A stretch of DNA of 53,330 nucleotides from SAR202 cluster bacterium. GTDB taxonomy: Bacteria > Chloroflexota > Dehalococcoidia > Lucifugimonadales > VXLM01. The translations under genes and the position numbers were made by a program. The stretch lies in NCBI GenBank assembly GCA_022448725.1, contig JAKUTR010000017.1:1-53330 (forward strand). Direction: 5' to 3'. Positions 9,920 to 18,962 of the stretch are shown piece by piece (position 1 is the first letter of the stretch; each line of letters opens with the position of its first letter). The notes under the pieces are model-generated. The model had not been told where the DNA came from. It searched no databases and saw only the letters and a list, made by a program, of their open reading frames with translations.

Positions 9920-12296
9920 TGTCGACCGTGTCGCTGGGCCTGATATTGGGGATGATCTCCGATCTGCGTTAGAGGAAATCCAAGACCGGGTTCTATGGCT
10001 TGCAACGTACATCATTCATTACGCGAATAACGTCCGCCATAGTCCCAGCGGCCTAAAGGTCGGCGGTCATCAAGCCTCAAGCGCCTCGGTCGTCTCCATC
10101 ATGACTTACCTGTTTTTCGAATATATGAACGCAGGAGACCGAATATCCGTTAAGCCCCATGCGTCTCCTACCTACCACGCGGTCCAGTATCTACTTGGCA
10201 ATCTTGACCATGAGTACCTCAGAACCCTTCGCGGATATCATGGACTCCAAGCCTACCCCAGTCGAACGAAAGACCCGGACGATGTCGACTTCTCCACAGG
10301 ATCAGTCGGACTTGGCGCTGTAGCACCTAACTTCGCGTGGCTTACTGAAGAGTATGTGCGAGGGCATCTAAACCCCGACTCCGTGCCTGGAAGACGCTAT
10401 ATCAGTATCGTCGGAGATGCTGAGCTTGACGAGGGTGCTGTATGGGAAGCCGTTGCCGATCCTTCGATGATAGATTCTCGCGACATCCTCTGGATCATTG
10501 ACCTGAATAGACAGAGCCTGGATCGAATTATTCCAGGGATTCGGGTCCAGTGCTGGAGAGACATGTTTGCCGCAAATGGCTGGGGCATCGTCGATGCAAA
10601 ATATGGAAGAAAATTAGAGGCTGCATTCTCAGAACCGAAAGGTGAATTACTACGCTCATGTATTGATGACATGTCAAACAACGTGTACCAGCGACTGCTA
10701 CGGGCTTCGCCCACGACGCTACGCGAATGGCTTCCGAAGACCAGTACCCACCCACGTGACTTAAAGAAACTGATTGATAAATGGGATGATGGTCAGCTTC
10801 AAGACCTCTTTCGGGATTTGGGTGGCCACGATATGGATACCCTCCACAAAGCGTTCACCGGGGCAGATCTATCCACTGGGCCGCATGTCATGTTTGCGTA
10901 CACACAGAAAGGGTGGCGTCTACCGATAATAGGTGACCCACAAAACCATTCGGCTACCGTCAGTGACAAACAAATGGAAGAACTACGCCTGACACTGGGC
11001 ATTGGACCTGAAGAAACTGACTTCAGACTAAATTCTGATTCAAAGGGCGGGCAACTGTGTTTGGATGCAAAAGAACGTCTTGAAATCGGACACAAAGCAC
11101 AAACTGTAGTACCCGAAATTCCGATTCCTACTACCTTTGGCCGCGAGTATCGAAATCTAATGTCAACTCAGCAGATCTTCGGACTAGTGCTAACTGAGTT
11201 ATCTCGAAGCGCCCCTGAGCTATCTGATCGGGTGGTAACGACAAGTCCAGATGTAGCAAGCTCAACAAACCTTGGAGGATGGATCAACAAGGTAGGTGTC
11301 TGGCATAAAGGTGAACCTGAGGAACTCCCAACCGAGGATCACCCCAGGGCTCTCAAGTGGGTCGAATCTGAGCAAGGACAACATGTCGAGCTAGGTATCT
11401 CCGAGAACAACTTGTTTATGGCGTTAGGCCAACTCGGTCTATCGTTTGAGATGAATGGTGAACTCCTGTTCCCCATCGGGACACTTTATGATCCCTTTAT
11501 TCGGCGCGGTCTGGATGCCTTCTTCTACAGTACATATGCCGATGCTCGGTTCATGGTTGTAGGTACGCCATCAGGCGTAAGCCTGGGGCCGGAAGGCGGC
11601 GCTCATCAATCACTAGTCACCCAATCTATCGGTGCCGAACTGCCAGGACTGGCATTTTACGAACCCTGCTTTGGTCAAGAGTTGGAGTGGATAGTGCTGT
11701 CAGCACTCGAAAAAATCCGTTTGCGGGAAGAGTCAACTTACCTAAGACTAACTAGCAAGCGCATTGACCAAGACCTAATGAAGGTACCTAACAACCGTAC
11801 CCAACAAGAGCAACTTCGACTACAAGTGCTCGCTGGTGCGTACAGACTTGTCGATAGGCGCGAACAGACTGGCTATGGCAAGGAACGTAACGTCGTAAAT
11901 ATTATGGCCTCCGGAGCGATCCTCCCAGAAGCCGTGGCTGCAAGTAACATGCTACTGGATGAAGGAATCTACGCTAACGTGATCAACGTCACCGGGCCAG
12001 GCCCCCTGTACAAAGCGTACCAACGATCCGTCCGGAACGATATATGGGGTAGCGGCCAATCTGCCCCCTTTATGTCAGACATATTCAACGTACAAGAACG
12101 GGGCGCTCCCATTGTGACTGTTATTGATGGCCATCCTCATTCACTAGCTTGGCTCGGAGCAGCACTGAAAACCACCACGTTCCCACTTGGGGTTAGTGAA
12201 TACGGTCAATCCGGTGACTACATGGACTTATATAAAGAATACGGGATCGACTCTGGTAGTATCGCAGCTGCTTGCTTTGGCTCGCTCGGCATGTAA
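9909..12296 (+). CDS. Homodimeric 2-oxoacid dehydrogenase E1 (AceE/MdeB-like), thiamine diphosphate dependent
   Basis: This 795-residue protein has the domain order of single-chain E1 enzymes: N-terminal pyrophosphate domain, pyrimidine domain, transketolase-like C-terminal domain. The thiamine diphosphate motif starts GDAELDEG at residue 169 and closes with WIIDLNRQSLD. Gly-Asp-Ala replaces the GDG of E. coli AceE, which appears usual for the shorter subfamily that includes the alpha-ketobutyrate dehydrogenase MdeB. It is about 90 residues shorter than E. coli AceE. No E2 or E3 gene is nearby, so it either serves a remote complex or works alone. An AGGTGA ribosome site precedes the ATG, inside the isomerase gene. 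The 2-oxoacid used is not known; coupling to the isomerase hints at hydroxypyruvate or pyruvate metabolism. Confidence 0.88.
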   Translation: MTTDVDRVAGPDIGDDLRSALEEIQDRVLWLATYIIHYANNVRHSPSGLKVGGHQASSASVVSIMTYLFFEYMNAGDRISVKPHASPTYHAVQYLLGNLDHEYLRTLRGYHGLQAYPSRTKDPDDVDFSTGSVGLGAVAPNFAWLTEEYVRGHLNPDSVPGRRYISIVGDAELDEGAVWEAVADPSMIDSRDILWIIDLNRQSLDRIIPGIRVQCWRDMFAANGWGIVDAKYGRKLEAAFSEPKGELLRSCIDDMSNNVYQRLLRASPTTLREWLPKTSTHPRDLKKLIDKWDDGQLQDLFRDLGGHDMDTLHKAFTGADLSTGPHVMFAYTQKGWRLPIIGDPQNHSATVSDKQMEELRLTLGIGPEETDFRLNSDSKGGQLCLDAKERLEIGHKAQTVVPEIPIPTTFGREYRNLMSTQQIFGLVLTELSRSAPELSDRVVTTSPDVASSTNLGGWINKVGVWHKGEPEELPTEDHPRALKWVESEQGQHVELGISENNLFMALGQLGLSFEMNGELLFPIGTLYDPFIRRGLDAFFYSTYADARFMVVGTPSGVSLGPEGGAHQSLVTQSIGAELPGLAFYEPCFGQELEWIVLSALEKIRLREESTYLRLTSKRIDQDLMKVPNNRTQQEQLRLQVLAGAYRLVDRREQTGYGKERNVVNIMASGAILPEAVAASNMLLDEGIYANVINVTGPGPLYKAYQRSVRNDIWGSGQSAPFMSDIFNVQERGAPIVTVIDGHPHSLAWLGAALKTTTFPLGVSEYGQSGDYMDLYKEYGIDSGSIAAACFGSLGM

Positions 12297-12382
12297 CTTT
12301 GCAAAAAACAACCTTCTAGTTAAAATACCGTTGACTAGCGGGCCGGCATGGTCCCCACAACTTTTCCACGCGAGGTACAACA

Positions 12383-13141
12383 ATGAAGGGTTCCAATGTT
12401 AAGAGTTTTTTTATAGGTCTGGTCATTATTGGAATGGCACTCGCCCTAGCGTGCGGCGGGAGTAACTCATCATCCGATGACAGCACATCAACCACGGATG
12501 AAGAGGCGGCTAGTGTCGCAAGTCAACCAACCCCACCACCCGTACCTACCGCTACACCCGCCCCACTACAATGGGAAGTAGAACCCCCGCTACGTATAGA
12601 TGTTGCAAAAGACTATAAAGCTATCTTTACACTCAAGAACCTGGGCAGCTTCACAGTCGACCTGTATGAGAAACGGGCAACAAAAGCTGTCAACAACTTT
12701 GTCTTCCTTGCCCGTGAGGGATATTACGACGGTTCAACTTTTCACAGAGTCATTAAAGGCTTCATGGCTCAAGGGGGAGATCCTACTGGCACTGGCATGG
12801 GCGGGCCAGGGTATACCTTCCACAACGAGTTCCATCCTGAACTCCGCCATTACGGACCTGGCTACTTAGCTCAGGCTAATGCCGGGATAAATCCAGCAAC
12901 CGGGAAGGGCACTAACGGCGGCCAATTTTACATCACGTATTCTGAGCAACTCCGACTTGACGGCCTAGACGAAAATGGGGATACGAAACCTTGCGAACAA
13001 CCAGGAGTCTCCTGCCACATGGTATTTGGGAAAATCGAGGGCGATGGTATGGACATCGCTAACGCGATCGCCGAACGTGATCCATCTGCTGCTAGATCCA
13101 AAGGGACCGAAATTACATCTATAGAGATTACAGAGCAGTAG
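12383..13141 (+). CDS. Cyclophilin-type peptidyl-prolyl isomerase lipoprotein
   Basis: This 252-residue exported foldase has an N-terminal hydrophobic segment ending in the lipobox LALAC, then a Ser/Asp/Thr and Pro-rich linker to about residue 70, then a cyclophilin domain. Catalytic-domain motifs are VNNFVFLAREGYYDG, TFHRVIKGFMAQGGDP, a GGPGYTFHNEF block and NGGQFYIT. It should be anchored on the outer face of the cytoplasmic membrane and speed prolyl isomerisation of exported proteins. The ATG has GAGG eight bases upstream. The gene ends about 30 bases before a strong terminator. Confidence 0.95.
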   Translation: MKGSNVKSFFIGLVIIGMALALACGGSNSSSDDSTSTTDEEAASVASQPTPPPVPTATPAPLQWEVEPPLRIDVAKDYKAIFTLKNLGSFTVDLYEKRATKAVNNFVFLAREGYYDGSTFHRVIKGFMAQGGDPTGTGMGGPGYTFHNEFHPELRHYGPGYLAQANAGINPATGKGTNGGQFYITYSEQLRLDGLDENGDTKPCEQPGVSCHMVFGKIEGDGMDIANAIAERDPSAARSKGTEITSIEITEQ

Positions 13142-13170
13142 TCGATTCAAAGTATCTTTAATGTGATTTA

Positions 13171-13209
13171 AAAAGGGGCCAGAATCTCCAACTGATTCTG
13201 GCCCCTTTT
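13171..13209. terminator. Bidirectional intrinsic terminator, perfect 16-bp stem
   Basis: The arms 13171-13186 and 13194-13209 are perfectly complementary with a seven-base loop. Each strand ends the hairpin with four T, preceded by GGGGCC/GGCCCC. It sits between the convergent cyclophilin and vWA-like genes and can stop transcription from both sides. Confidence 0.93.
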
Positions 13210-13229
13210 CGATCTCAGCCTGTAACTAA

Positions 13230-15386
13230 CTAATCAGCTCCCACTAGATCTCCTAGTTGTATTGGGTTCGCCAGGAAGGTGTAAAGCTTACCGCCAGTAC
13301 CAATCCATGACTTGTCCTCTAGATCAGTCTTATCGACTAATGGTTGGTTGTTCACCCGTACCGTTGGATGCTCATGGGAACTACGAATGTTGATCCGACT
13401 CCCATCAAATTGGAAAACAACTCCTTCAAGCCCGGGCACGTTTAACTCACTACCGCGCACGAGCCCCGTGCGGAGGAGTCGAGCGATACGCCCTCTTTGT
13501 AAGGTCGCGAAGTCCACAATCGGCTCTTGGTTATCGTTATATATATATCCGTAGGGAGTTGTCCGAGTCCTTAAATAAACTGCGACGATCCCGATAATCA
13601 ATATCAGAATAACAGGGATCATCAAGAGCATCCTCGGCAGTTCCATCTCATTTTGCGGATCCAGTCTCGGAGCAATCGCAACAGGCACCGTAGCTACTTC
13701 TTCTGCATTTAGTGAGTCAGCAGAGTCAGTCAAGGCAGGCACAATTACTGGGACAGGAGGAGGTAGAGCCGTGACTGCCATAATCACATCAGAAGTATCA
13801 CTATACGCCTGGCCAGCATAGCTCATGTCCATGCGGAATTGAACAGCATAGGTTCCGCGCACGTCTGGAGTAATGAAGACATCATACTCCCACGCCGGAC
13901 CATCTCCGTAGAGACGCCGAGGCTTAACTTGCAAGTCTAGTGTCTCACCATTCGGCGTTGCGGACATTGGTGTTATATGATCAGGATCGATGGGGTATGG
14001 TTCCTCGTCAACATGCACTGAAACCGTCGCAACCTGCACTTGCTCCCCCAACTCAAGTGCTTCGACCATAACCGGTTCAATAGCAATTCGAGGGAAAACT
14101 TGAGCATCCAAAGTCCAGTCCGATGTAACGCTATGGTTGAACTCATCCCACACGATCTCCAGGGCTATCTTGTAGGTACCGCCCGAACTCACGGGAGGCA
14201 AGGTCAGTGCATACAAGCCATCTCCAGCTACAGCATCTCCACCCGTCCCATCGTCGTCCATCTCCATAATTCTACTAACACCGTCTGGGCTCAAAATTGT
14301 TGCTTGAAGCCGTACATCGTTCAGGACCACTTGTTGCTGGCCGTCACGGATATAAGCACTAATCGTCTGAACTTTGTTTACAACAATAGGTGACGGTGCC
14401 TTAAGGACGGCGTTATATCGATTAGTTGTATGGTGAAATAACGATAGTGCCCCGTTTATATTTCGGGCATCAATTTGCCATTGGCCCGGCGTTGGCTCAG
14501 CAAGTTTCCAAATCACAAGGTTTGGCGTCTCCATGAAATATGACGCCATACTGCTTCGGGTTGATACTTCTAGCCCAGATGGATACCTTAAACGTAGCGA
14601 CCCTGTGGGGCTATCCTTGAAGAAAAGAAGATTCGTCTCACGTGTACCGGGAGCTATGCTAAACCCGGTCCTGAAAAGAGTCGACCCAGTTTGGGCATAT
14701 TCACTTATCGGTACTAGGCTACCATCTCCCCCTTCAGCAAGCAGAGCATTAGCAATTATTTGAAATCCATCCGGAAGGGTTAGGCTGAAAACACGACCAC
14801 CAGTGGCACCAGATATATCCTGTAGAAATTCTCGGGCTGCACCTGAAGTGTTCGGTAATCCAACACCGTGGATAGCCCACCCCCATGCAGCGATGGTCTC
14901 TAGGGTTGGAGATAGGGTTTGATAAATCTCACTCTGACTAATATCGTTTGAATCCCCACCAATTATATAGATATCAGAGCCATGTGGAGCTTCCAGAGAT
15001 GCAAGATTAGCACGTGCCTCGACTACAGCTTCAACTATCGTCTCCGGGAAAACCGATGGCAGTTGATGAAGTTTCTCTTCGATTTGATCAAGACGGTTAT
15101 TGAAATCGGGTGCACCGAATGTAAAAGGCCCTATATATTCAGATGGACTGTCTGTATCAACAAAAACAATCCTTCGTTCAGGCTGTAGGGTTGCCATCAT
15201 GTGTACGAACGAACGCGTATAAGAGATCCATTCAGCATCTTGTCGTACTGCAGCACTATCAGCTACGACGATTGTGACTGGCCGATCTACTTCATCCGCT
15301 GTAGCCATTCCCGTAGTAAGACCAAACAGTGACATCGTAAACACAATAAAAGCAAGGATGAATGTTACAAATCGTCTGAAATACAT
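13230..15386 (-). CDS. Membrane-anchored protein: vWA-like ectodomain, one TM helix, FHA-like tail
   Basis: No exact family is recognised for this 718-residue protein. It has a signal peptide (about residues 1-30, ending GMATA). A von Willebrand A-like domain follows, beginning PVTIVVADSAAV. The MIDAS motif is degenerate: DSAAV instead of DxSxS. Two or more beta-rich Ig-like regions follow, including a DDDGTGGDAVAGDGLYALTLP segment of the kind found in surface proteins. A single hydrophobic helix lies at about residues 584-603. The last 115 residues would be cytoplasmic and end in VRVNNQPLVDKTDLED and IGTGGKLYTFL, which resembles the end of an FHA domain. It may link an outside binding event to inside phosphopeptide recognition, but this is inference. 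It is divergent from the small lipoprotein at 15516. Confidence 0.8.
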   Translation of the reverse strand: MYFRRFVTFILAFIVFTMSLFGLTTGMATADEVDRPVTIVVADSAAVRQDAEWISYTRSFVHMMATLQPERRIVFVDTDSPSEYIGPFTFGAPDFNNRLDQIEEKLHQLPSVFPETIVEAVVEARANLASLEAPHGSDIYIIGGDSNDISQSEIYQTLSPTLETIAAWGWAIHGVGLPNTSGAAREFLQDISGATGGRVFSLTLPDGFQIIANALLAEGGDGSLVPISEYAQTGSTLFRTGFSIAPGTRETNLLFFKDSPTGSLRLRYPSGLEVSTRSSMASYFMETPNLVIWKLAEPTPGQWQIDARNINGALSLFHHTTNRYNAVLKAPSPIVVNKVQTISAYIRDGQQQVVLNDVRLQATILSPDGVSRIMEMDDDGTGGDAVAGDGLYALTLPPVSSGGTYKIALEIVWDEFNHSVTSDWTLDAQVFPRIAIEPVMVEALELGEQVQVATVSVHVDEEPYPIDPDHITPMSATPNGETLDLQVKPRRLYGDGPAWEYDVFITPDVRGTYAVQFRMDMSYAGQAYSDTSDVIMAVTALPPPVPVIVPALTDSADSLNAEEVATVPVAIAPRLDPQNEMELPRMLLMIPVILILIIGIVAVYLRTRTTPYGYIYNDNQEPIVDFATLQRGRIARLLRTGLVRGSELNVPGLEGVVFQFDGSRINIRSSHEHPTVRVNNQPLVDKTDLEDKSWIGTGGKLYTFLANPIQLGDLVGAD

Positions 15387-15515
15387 CTTGCACCTCCACA
15401 GTTATCCAGATTCTAATACTTGTATAAAACTTTGTTCAAGCAGTTAAAAGGTATTAGTTCCTCCAAGTTTCACTTCTGAGCAGCTAGTAGAGATATACTT
15501 TAACTGGAGGTTACT

Positions 15516-15842
15516 TTGCCCAGAACTGGTTCAATAACTGTGTGGTTTCAGGTGTTGATCATCGGAATATTGATATTCGGATGCGGTCTCCAAACATCTA
15601 AAATTAGTGGGGTCGTAGTGGATGTTCGGGCTGACTCACTACTAAAGTTTGAGTCCATTGAGATCCGTGATGCCGAGGGCGTCATATGGCATTTGTTGGG
15701 CGACGATTTCAAATCTCAACCAACCACCCATTCTTTCACTCCGTCCCATATCCGTGAGCATATGCTCCAAGGTCTTCCTATAACTGTTTGGTATAAGGAG
15801 GATAAGACTGGACGGCTACTGATAACAGCTATTCAAGACTAG
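15516..15842 (+). CDS. Small lipoprotein with a SxTPSHIREHM motif, function unknown
   Basis: This 108-residue protein starts with TTG, supported by a GGAGG ribosome site five bases upstream. The N-terminus has a hydrophobic stretch ending in a lipobox, LIFGC. The mature part is about 85 residues and beta-rich: SGVVVDVRADSLLKFESIEI, then FTPSHIREHMLQG and ITVWYKED. I recall this last motif from uncharacterised Chloroflexota and actinobacterial proteins, and the strand pattern suggests a small OB-like barrel, but no function is known. A TATACT -10-like hexamer lies at 15494-15499. It is divergent from the vWA-like gene and 88 bases before coaBC. Confidence 0.8.
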   Translation: MPRTGSITVWFQVLIIGILIFGCGLQTSKISGVVVDVRADSLLKFESIEIRDAEGVIWHLLGDDFKSQPTTHSFTPSHIREHMLQGLPITVWYKEDKTGRLLITAIQD

Positions 15843-15930
15843 GTCATTCCTTCAAAACCAATAATTACAGGCCCCTAGAATACTTTTCTCCGTATTCCTT
15901 TGACTCGTAGGATAGTTACAGGAGTTCCAA

Positions 15931-17136
15931 GTGCCAAATATTCTGGCTGATAAAAAAATAGTGCTCGGAGTCACCGGTAGCATCGCCTGCTACAAAGCGG
16001 TAGACCTCGCGAGCAAACTAAAACAAGCCGGGGCTCTTGTCGAAGTGATATTGACTGAGAGTGCGCAACAATTTCTTAGTCCACTATCCTTTAACAGCAT
16101 CACACATCAACCAGTAGTTACCTCTCTTTTTGACACTAATTCCGAAGCTGGTATCAACCATGTGGCACTAGCACGTAGAGCTGATATCGTGGTCGTTGCT
16201 CCTGCAACTGCTAACACCATCGCTAAAATTGCCAACGGCCAAGCTGATGACGCCCTCGGAACGACGGTACTAGCTACAGAGGCTCCTATAATGGTATGCC
16301 CTGCAATGGATGGCAATATGTATGAGAGTCCCGCGACTCAAGCTAATATCGCAACCTTAAAGGAACGGGGCATCCATTTAGCCGGCCCAGAAGTAGGTCA
16401 CCTTGCATCAGGCCAAACAGGAATTGGGCGCCTAATCGAACCTCAACAAATCGCCAGCCACATACGACTCATCCTAGGGCGTAACGGTGACTTAGCTGGA
16501 AAAAAAATTGTGGTTTCGGCCGGCGGGACACGCGAGTCCCTCGACCCTGTAAGAGAGATCACTAATCGATCCTCCGGTAAGATGGGATACGCTATCGCAG
16601 AGGCTGCTTTGGATCGCGGGGCTTCTGTTGTACTTGTTTCAACGCCCACCAACCTCTCTTCTCCAGTCGGAGCAACGGTCGTTCTCGTCAAAGATGCGGC
16701 CGACATGTACCAAGCAATTATTACTGAAAGTAAAGATGCTGACGGGCTCGTGATGGCAGCCGCAGTAGCCGACTGGCAACCTGTTGCATCCTCTGGACAA
16801 AAAGCCAAAAAATCCAACAAGAAAACTTGGGCCATCGAATTAACCCAAACCCCTGATATCATCGCAAGTGTTTCGACGAAAGGACTCATTAAGGTGGGTT
16901 TTGCAGCGGAGACTGAGTCTGTTCTGCAAAATGCAGAGGCGAAAATAAAGTCCAAGAATCTCGATATCGTGGTAGCGAACGATGTAAGTTCAGAGCAAAT
17001 CGGTTTTGGTTCTGATAATAACGAGGTTACGATAATCGACCGACTAGGCCGGGTCGAAGAGACCGGCCTTCTGAGCAAATACGATATCGCGTGGCAGATC
17101 CTTGACCGAACTCTGGAGTTTATGAAAGCGACTTAA
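15931..17136 (+). CDS. coaBC: Bifunctional phosphopantothenoylcysteine decarboxylase/synthetase
   Basis: CoaBC adds cysteine to 4'-phosphopantothenate (C-terminal CoaB domain, about residues 185-401) and decarboxylates the product (N-terminal, FMN-dependent CoaC domain, residues 1-180). Landmarks are GVTGSIACYKA, INHVALARRADIVVVAPAT, PAMDGNMY with Asp127, and in CoaB SAGGTRESLDPVREITNRSSGKMG. Start is GTG with a CAGGAG ribosome site. The flap segment reads GHLASGQTGIGRL, so Ser160 stands where E. coli has the catalytic Cys of ACG. The last 17 bases overlap the end of the convergent dioxygenase gene. Confidence 0.97.
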   Translation: MPNILADKKIVLGVTGSIACYKAVDLASKLKQAGALVEVILTESAQQFLSPLSFNSITHQPVVTSLFDTNSEAGINHVALARRADIVVVAPATANTIAKIANGQADDALGTTVLATEAPIMVCPAMDGNMYESPATQANIATLKERGIHLAGPEVGHLASGQTGIGRLIEPQQIASHIRLILGRNGDLAGKKIVVSAGGTRESLDPVREITNRSSGKMGYAIAEAALDRGASVVLVSTPTNLSSPVGATVVLVKDAADMYQAIITESKDADGLVMAAAVADWQPVASSGQKAKKSNKKTWAIELTQTPDIIASVSTKGLIKVGFAAETESVLQNAEAKIKSKNLDIVVANDVSSEQIGFGSDNNEVTIIDRLGRVEETGLLSKYDIAWQILDRTLEFMKAT

Positions 17137-18004
17137 AAGTTGCGTAACCTGTAGTTTCATAGGAATCGTAATCTAGACGCAGTCCGGTTGCAGATTGCGG
17201 AGTCTTTGCCAAACGTTCCCAGGTATTGATCCAACTTTGCCGTAATCGGCTCCCGTGAGGATCCGAGAACCATTCATCCCACTGGACTTTGTTCCACCTT
17301 GTAGGCGACTTGTAAAATTCTTTAGCTGTGACCCGCATAACTTCCAATTCTTCAGGGGTTTCAGGGTAATGGTAGTAGGTGACAGCAGACATGCGTCGGT
17401 CACTACTTCCTCCATATGTGGCATGTACAAGCCTCATGTCGAACAGCACAACATCACCCGGTTTTGCAGCTATAGCCACGCTAGGAATACGGTCGAGGAT
17501 CGCCACAGCCTCAGGGCTACGCGAGCTTCCTGACGCAAGAGGCCACCATTGAGTTAGCTCCTTTTGCCATGATTCTTTGTGAGATCCGGGTATAAAGCGG
17601 AGAGCACCTGTTTCAGGAGTAACAGACTCAAACACCGGGAATTGGTATTTCGGCCCATAGCCATGTACGTTCGGCGCTCCATCATTAAAGTGCCATGGCG
17701 TGTTCTCAATATAGCGGTATCCGTTTGTCTCTAGGCCAAAAACATCAGTCCCAAATAGTTGTGATGCAGGACCGTAGAAACGAGAATCTTCAAGTAGAGA
17801 TGAGTACAAGGGGGTGTCATTCCCAAGCATACTAAAAGTGTGAGTCACGGAGTTATCAAATACACCCGCCTCCGCCTCGTTCCGTTTTGCAGCGTATAGA
17901 AACTCAGACTGGAGAGTACCCATTTCATTTGGAGAAAAGAGGTCGGGAATCAAGACAAACCCAAACAGCTTAAACTGCATTACTTGGTCATCATTCAGTT
18001 TCAT
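17120..18004 (-). CDS. Phytanoyl-CoA dioxygenase (PhyH) family protein
   Basis: This 294-residue double-stranded beta-helix protein is of the PhyH family, whose members are Fe(II)/2-oxoglutarate oxygenases acting on many small molecules. Recognisable parts are TPETGALRFIPGSHKESW, AAKPGDVVLFDMRLVHATYGG and the trailing SDRRMSAVTYYHY with the 2-oxoglutarate-binding Arg. The metal motif normally reads HxD; here it is His105-Phe-Asn107-Asp108, so the acid is one position late or is replaced by Asn. An AGGAAG ribosome site precedes the ATG. It follows an SMP-30 gene on the same strand, 64 bases after it. Substrate unknown. Confidence 0.87.
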   Translation of the reverse strand: MKLNDDQVMQFKLFGFVLIPDLFSPNEMGTLQSEFLYAAKRNEAEAGVFDNSVTHTFSMLGNDTPLYSSLLEDSRFYGPASQLFGTDVFGLETNGYRYIENTPWHFNDGAPNVHGYGPKYQFPVFESVTPETGALRFIPGSHKESWQKELTQWWPLASGSSRSPEAVAILDRIPSVAIAAKPGDVVLFDMRLVHATYGGSSDRRMSAVTYYHYPETPEELEVMRVTAKEFYKSPTRWNKVQWDEWFSDPHGSRLRQSWINTWERLAKTPQSATGLRLDYDSYETTGYATFKSLS

Positions 18005-18068
18005 AAGTACTTCCTATCTAATGCCGGTGCAGACTCTACGAATACAGGTAGATGTGGCCAAAAACCAA

Positions 18069-18950
18069 TCAACATTTCACATTGGAGAGAAAATCTGGAC
18101 GCCCCTTCACATTCACATCTAGGTGGAAGAGAGCTCCAGCTCCTTCACCATGAGTAGAGCGGTCGTCACCACCGATGGTGGTCACGTAAATATCCTGATA
18201 CTCGTTACCGCCGAAGATCACACTCGAAACCATGTTACAGGGAAAATCTATAGATAGTACTTTCTCCCCGCTGGGTGAGTACCTATGCAGTTCGCCAGTG
18301 ATAACCCGTGCAGACCATACGTAACCATCTGCGTCGACCGTCATCCCGTCAGGCAACCCATCCTGCTCAGTAGCCTGACGATATACACGCTTGTTGCTCA
18401 CGCTTCCCGTTGAACGGTCGTAGTCGTAAAGAAAAATACTCCCTGTTGGACTATCCACGTAGTACATTCCGGTTAGGTCAGGAGTGAAGCCGATCCCATT
18501 GGAAATTGCGACATTGTCTTCCACAACGGTTATCGACCCGTCAGTATCCATTCGATAGAGTGTCCCAAGAGAAGTACCATCCATCGCTGCAGCAGAATCC
18601 TTGCACATTGTCCCACAAAAGACTCTGCCCTCTGGGTCAGCAATAACGTCATTGAAGCGATTCTGCTCTTCACCTGGCAAGCAGTCAATCAGGGTTTCAA
18701 GCTTCCCATCTTTTAAAGAAGCCACCTTGCCGGACTCAAGGAACATGAGAATGGATCCATCAACCTGAAAAGTGTACCCGCCAAACATCTCATCTGCTTC
18801 AAACACGAGCTCATGTTTCCCTGATGAAGGATCCAACCTGTAAAGAAGACCGCGAGTGATATCACCCCAATAAAGTTTCCTTTCTATCGGGTGCCACAGA
18901 GGCCCCTCCCCTGTTTGGTCCATCGTATCAACTATGATTCTCGGTTCCAT
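18069..18950 (-). CDS. SMP-30/gluconolactonase family protein
   Basis: This 293-residue six-bladed propeller of the SMP-30/LRE family hydrolyses sugar lactones to acids in known members. Motifs visible are EGPLWHPIERKLYWGDI with the metal-binding Glu near the N-terminus, NRFNDVIADPEGRVFCGTM with Asn and Asp ligands, ISNGIGFTPD and DGMTVDADGYVWSA. Its GAGG ribosome site is six bases from the ATG. It begins 12 bases after the SDR gene stop, so dehydrogenase and lactonase probably act in sequence: oxidation of a sugar to a lactone, then ring opening. The sugar is not identifiable. Confidence 0.94.
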   Translation of the reverse strand: MEPRIIVDTMDQTGEGPLWHPIERKLYWGDITRGLLYRLDPSSGKHELVFEADEMFGGYTFQVDGSILMFLESGKVASLKDGKLETLIDCLPGEEQNRFNDVIADPEGRVFCGTMCKDSAAAMDGTSLGTLYRMDTDGSITVVEDNVAISNGIGFTPDLTGMYYVDSPTGSIFLYDYDRSTGSVSNKRVYRQATEQDGLPDGMTVDADGYVWSARVITGELHRYSPSGEKVLSIDFPCNMVSSVIFGGNEYQDIYVTTIGGDDRSTHGEGAGALFHLDVNVKGRPDFLSNVKC

Positions 18951-18962
18951 ATCAATCCTCCA

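Noticed and set aside
16443-17078. 211-residue minus-strand frame inside coaBC
   Set aside because: Shadow of the well-supported coaBC frame; composition rich in Ser/Thr as is typical of antisense frames.
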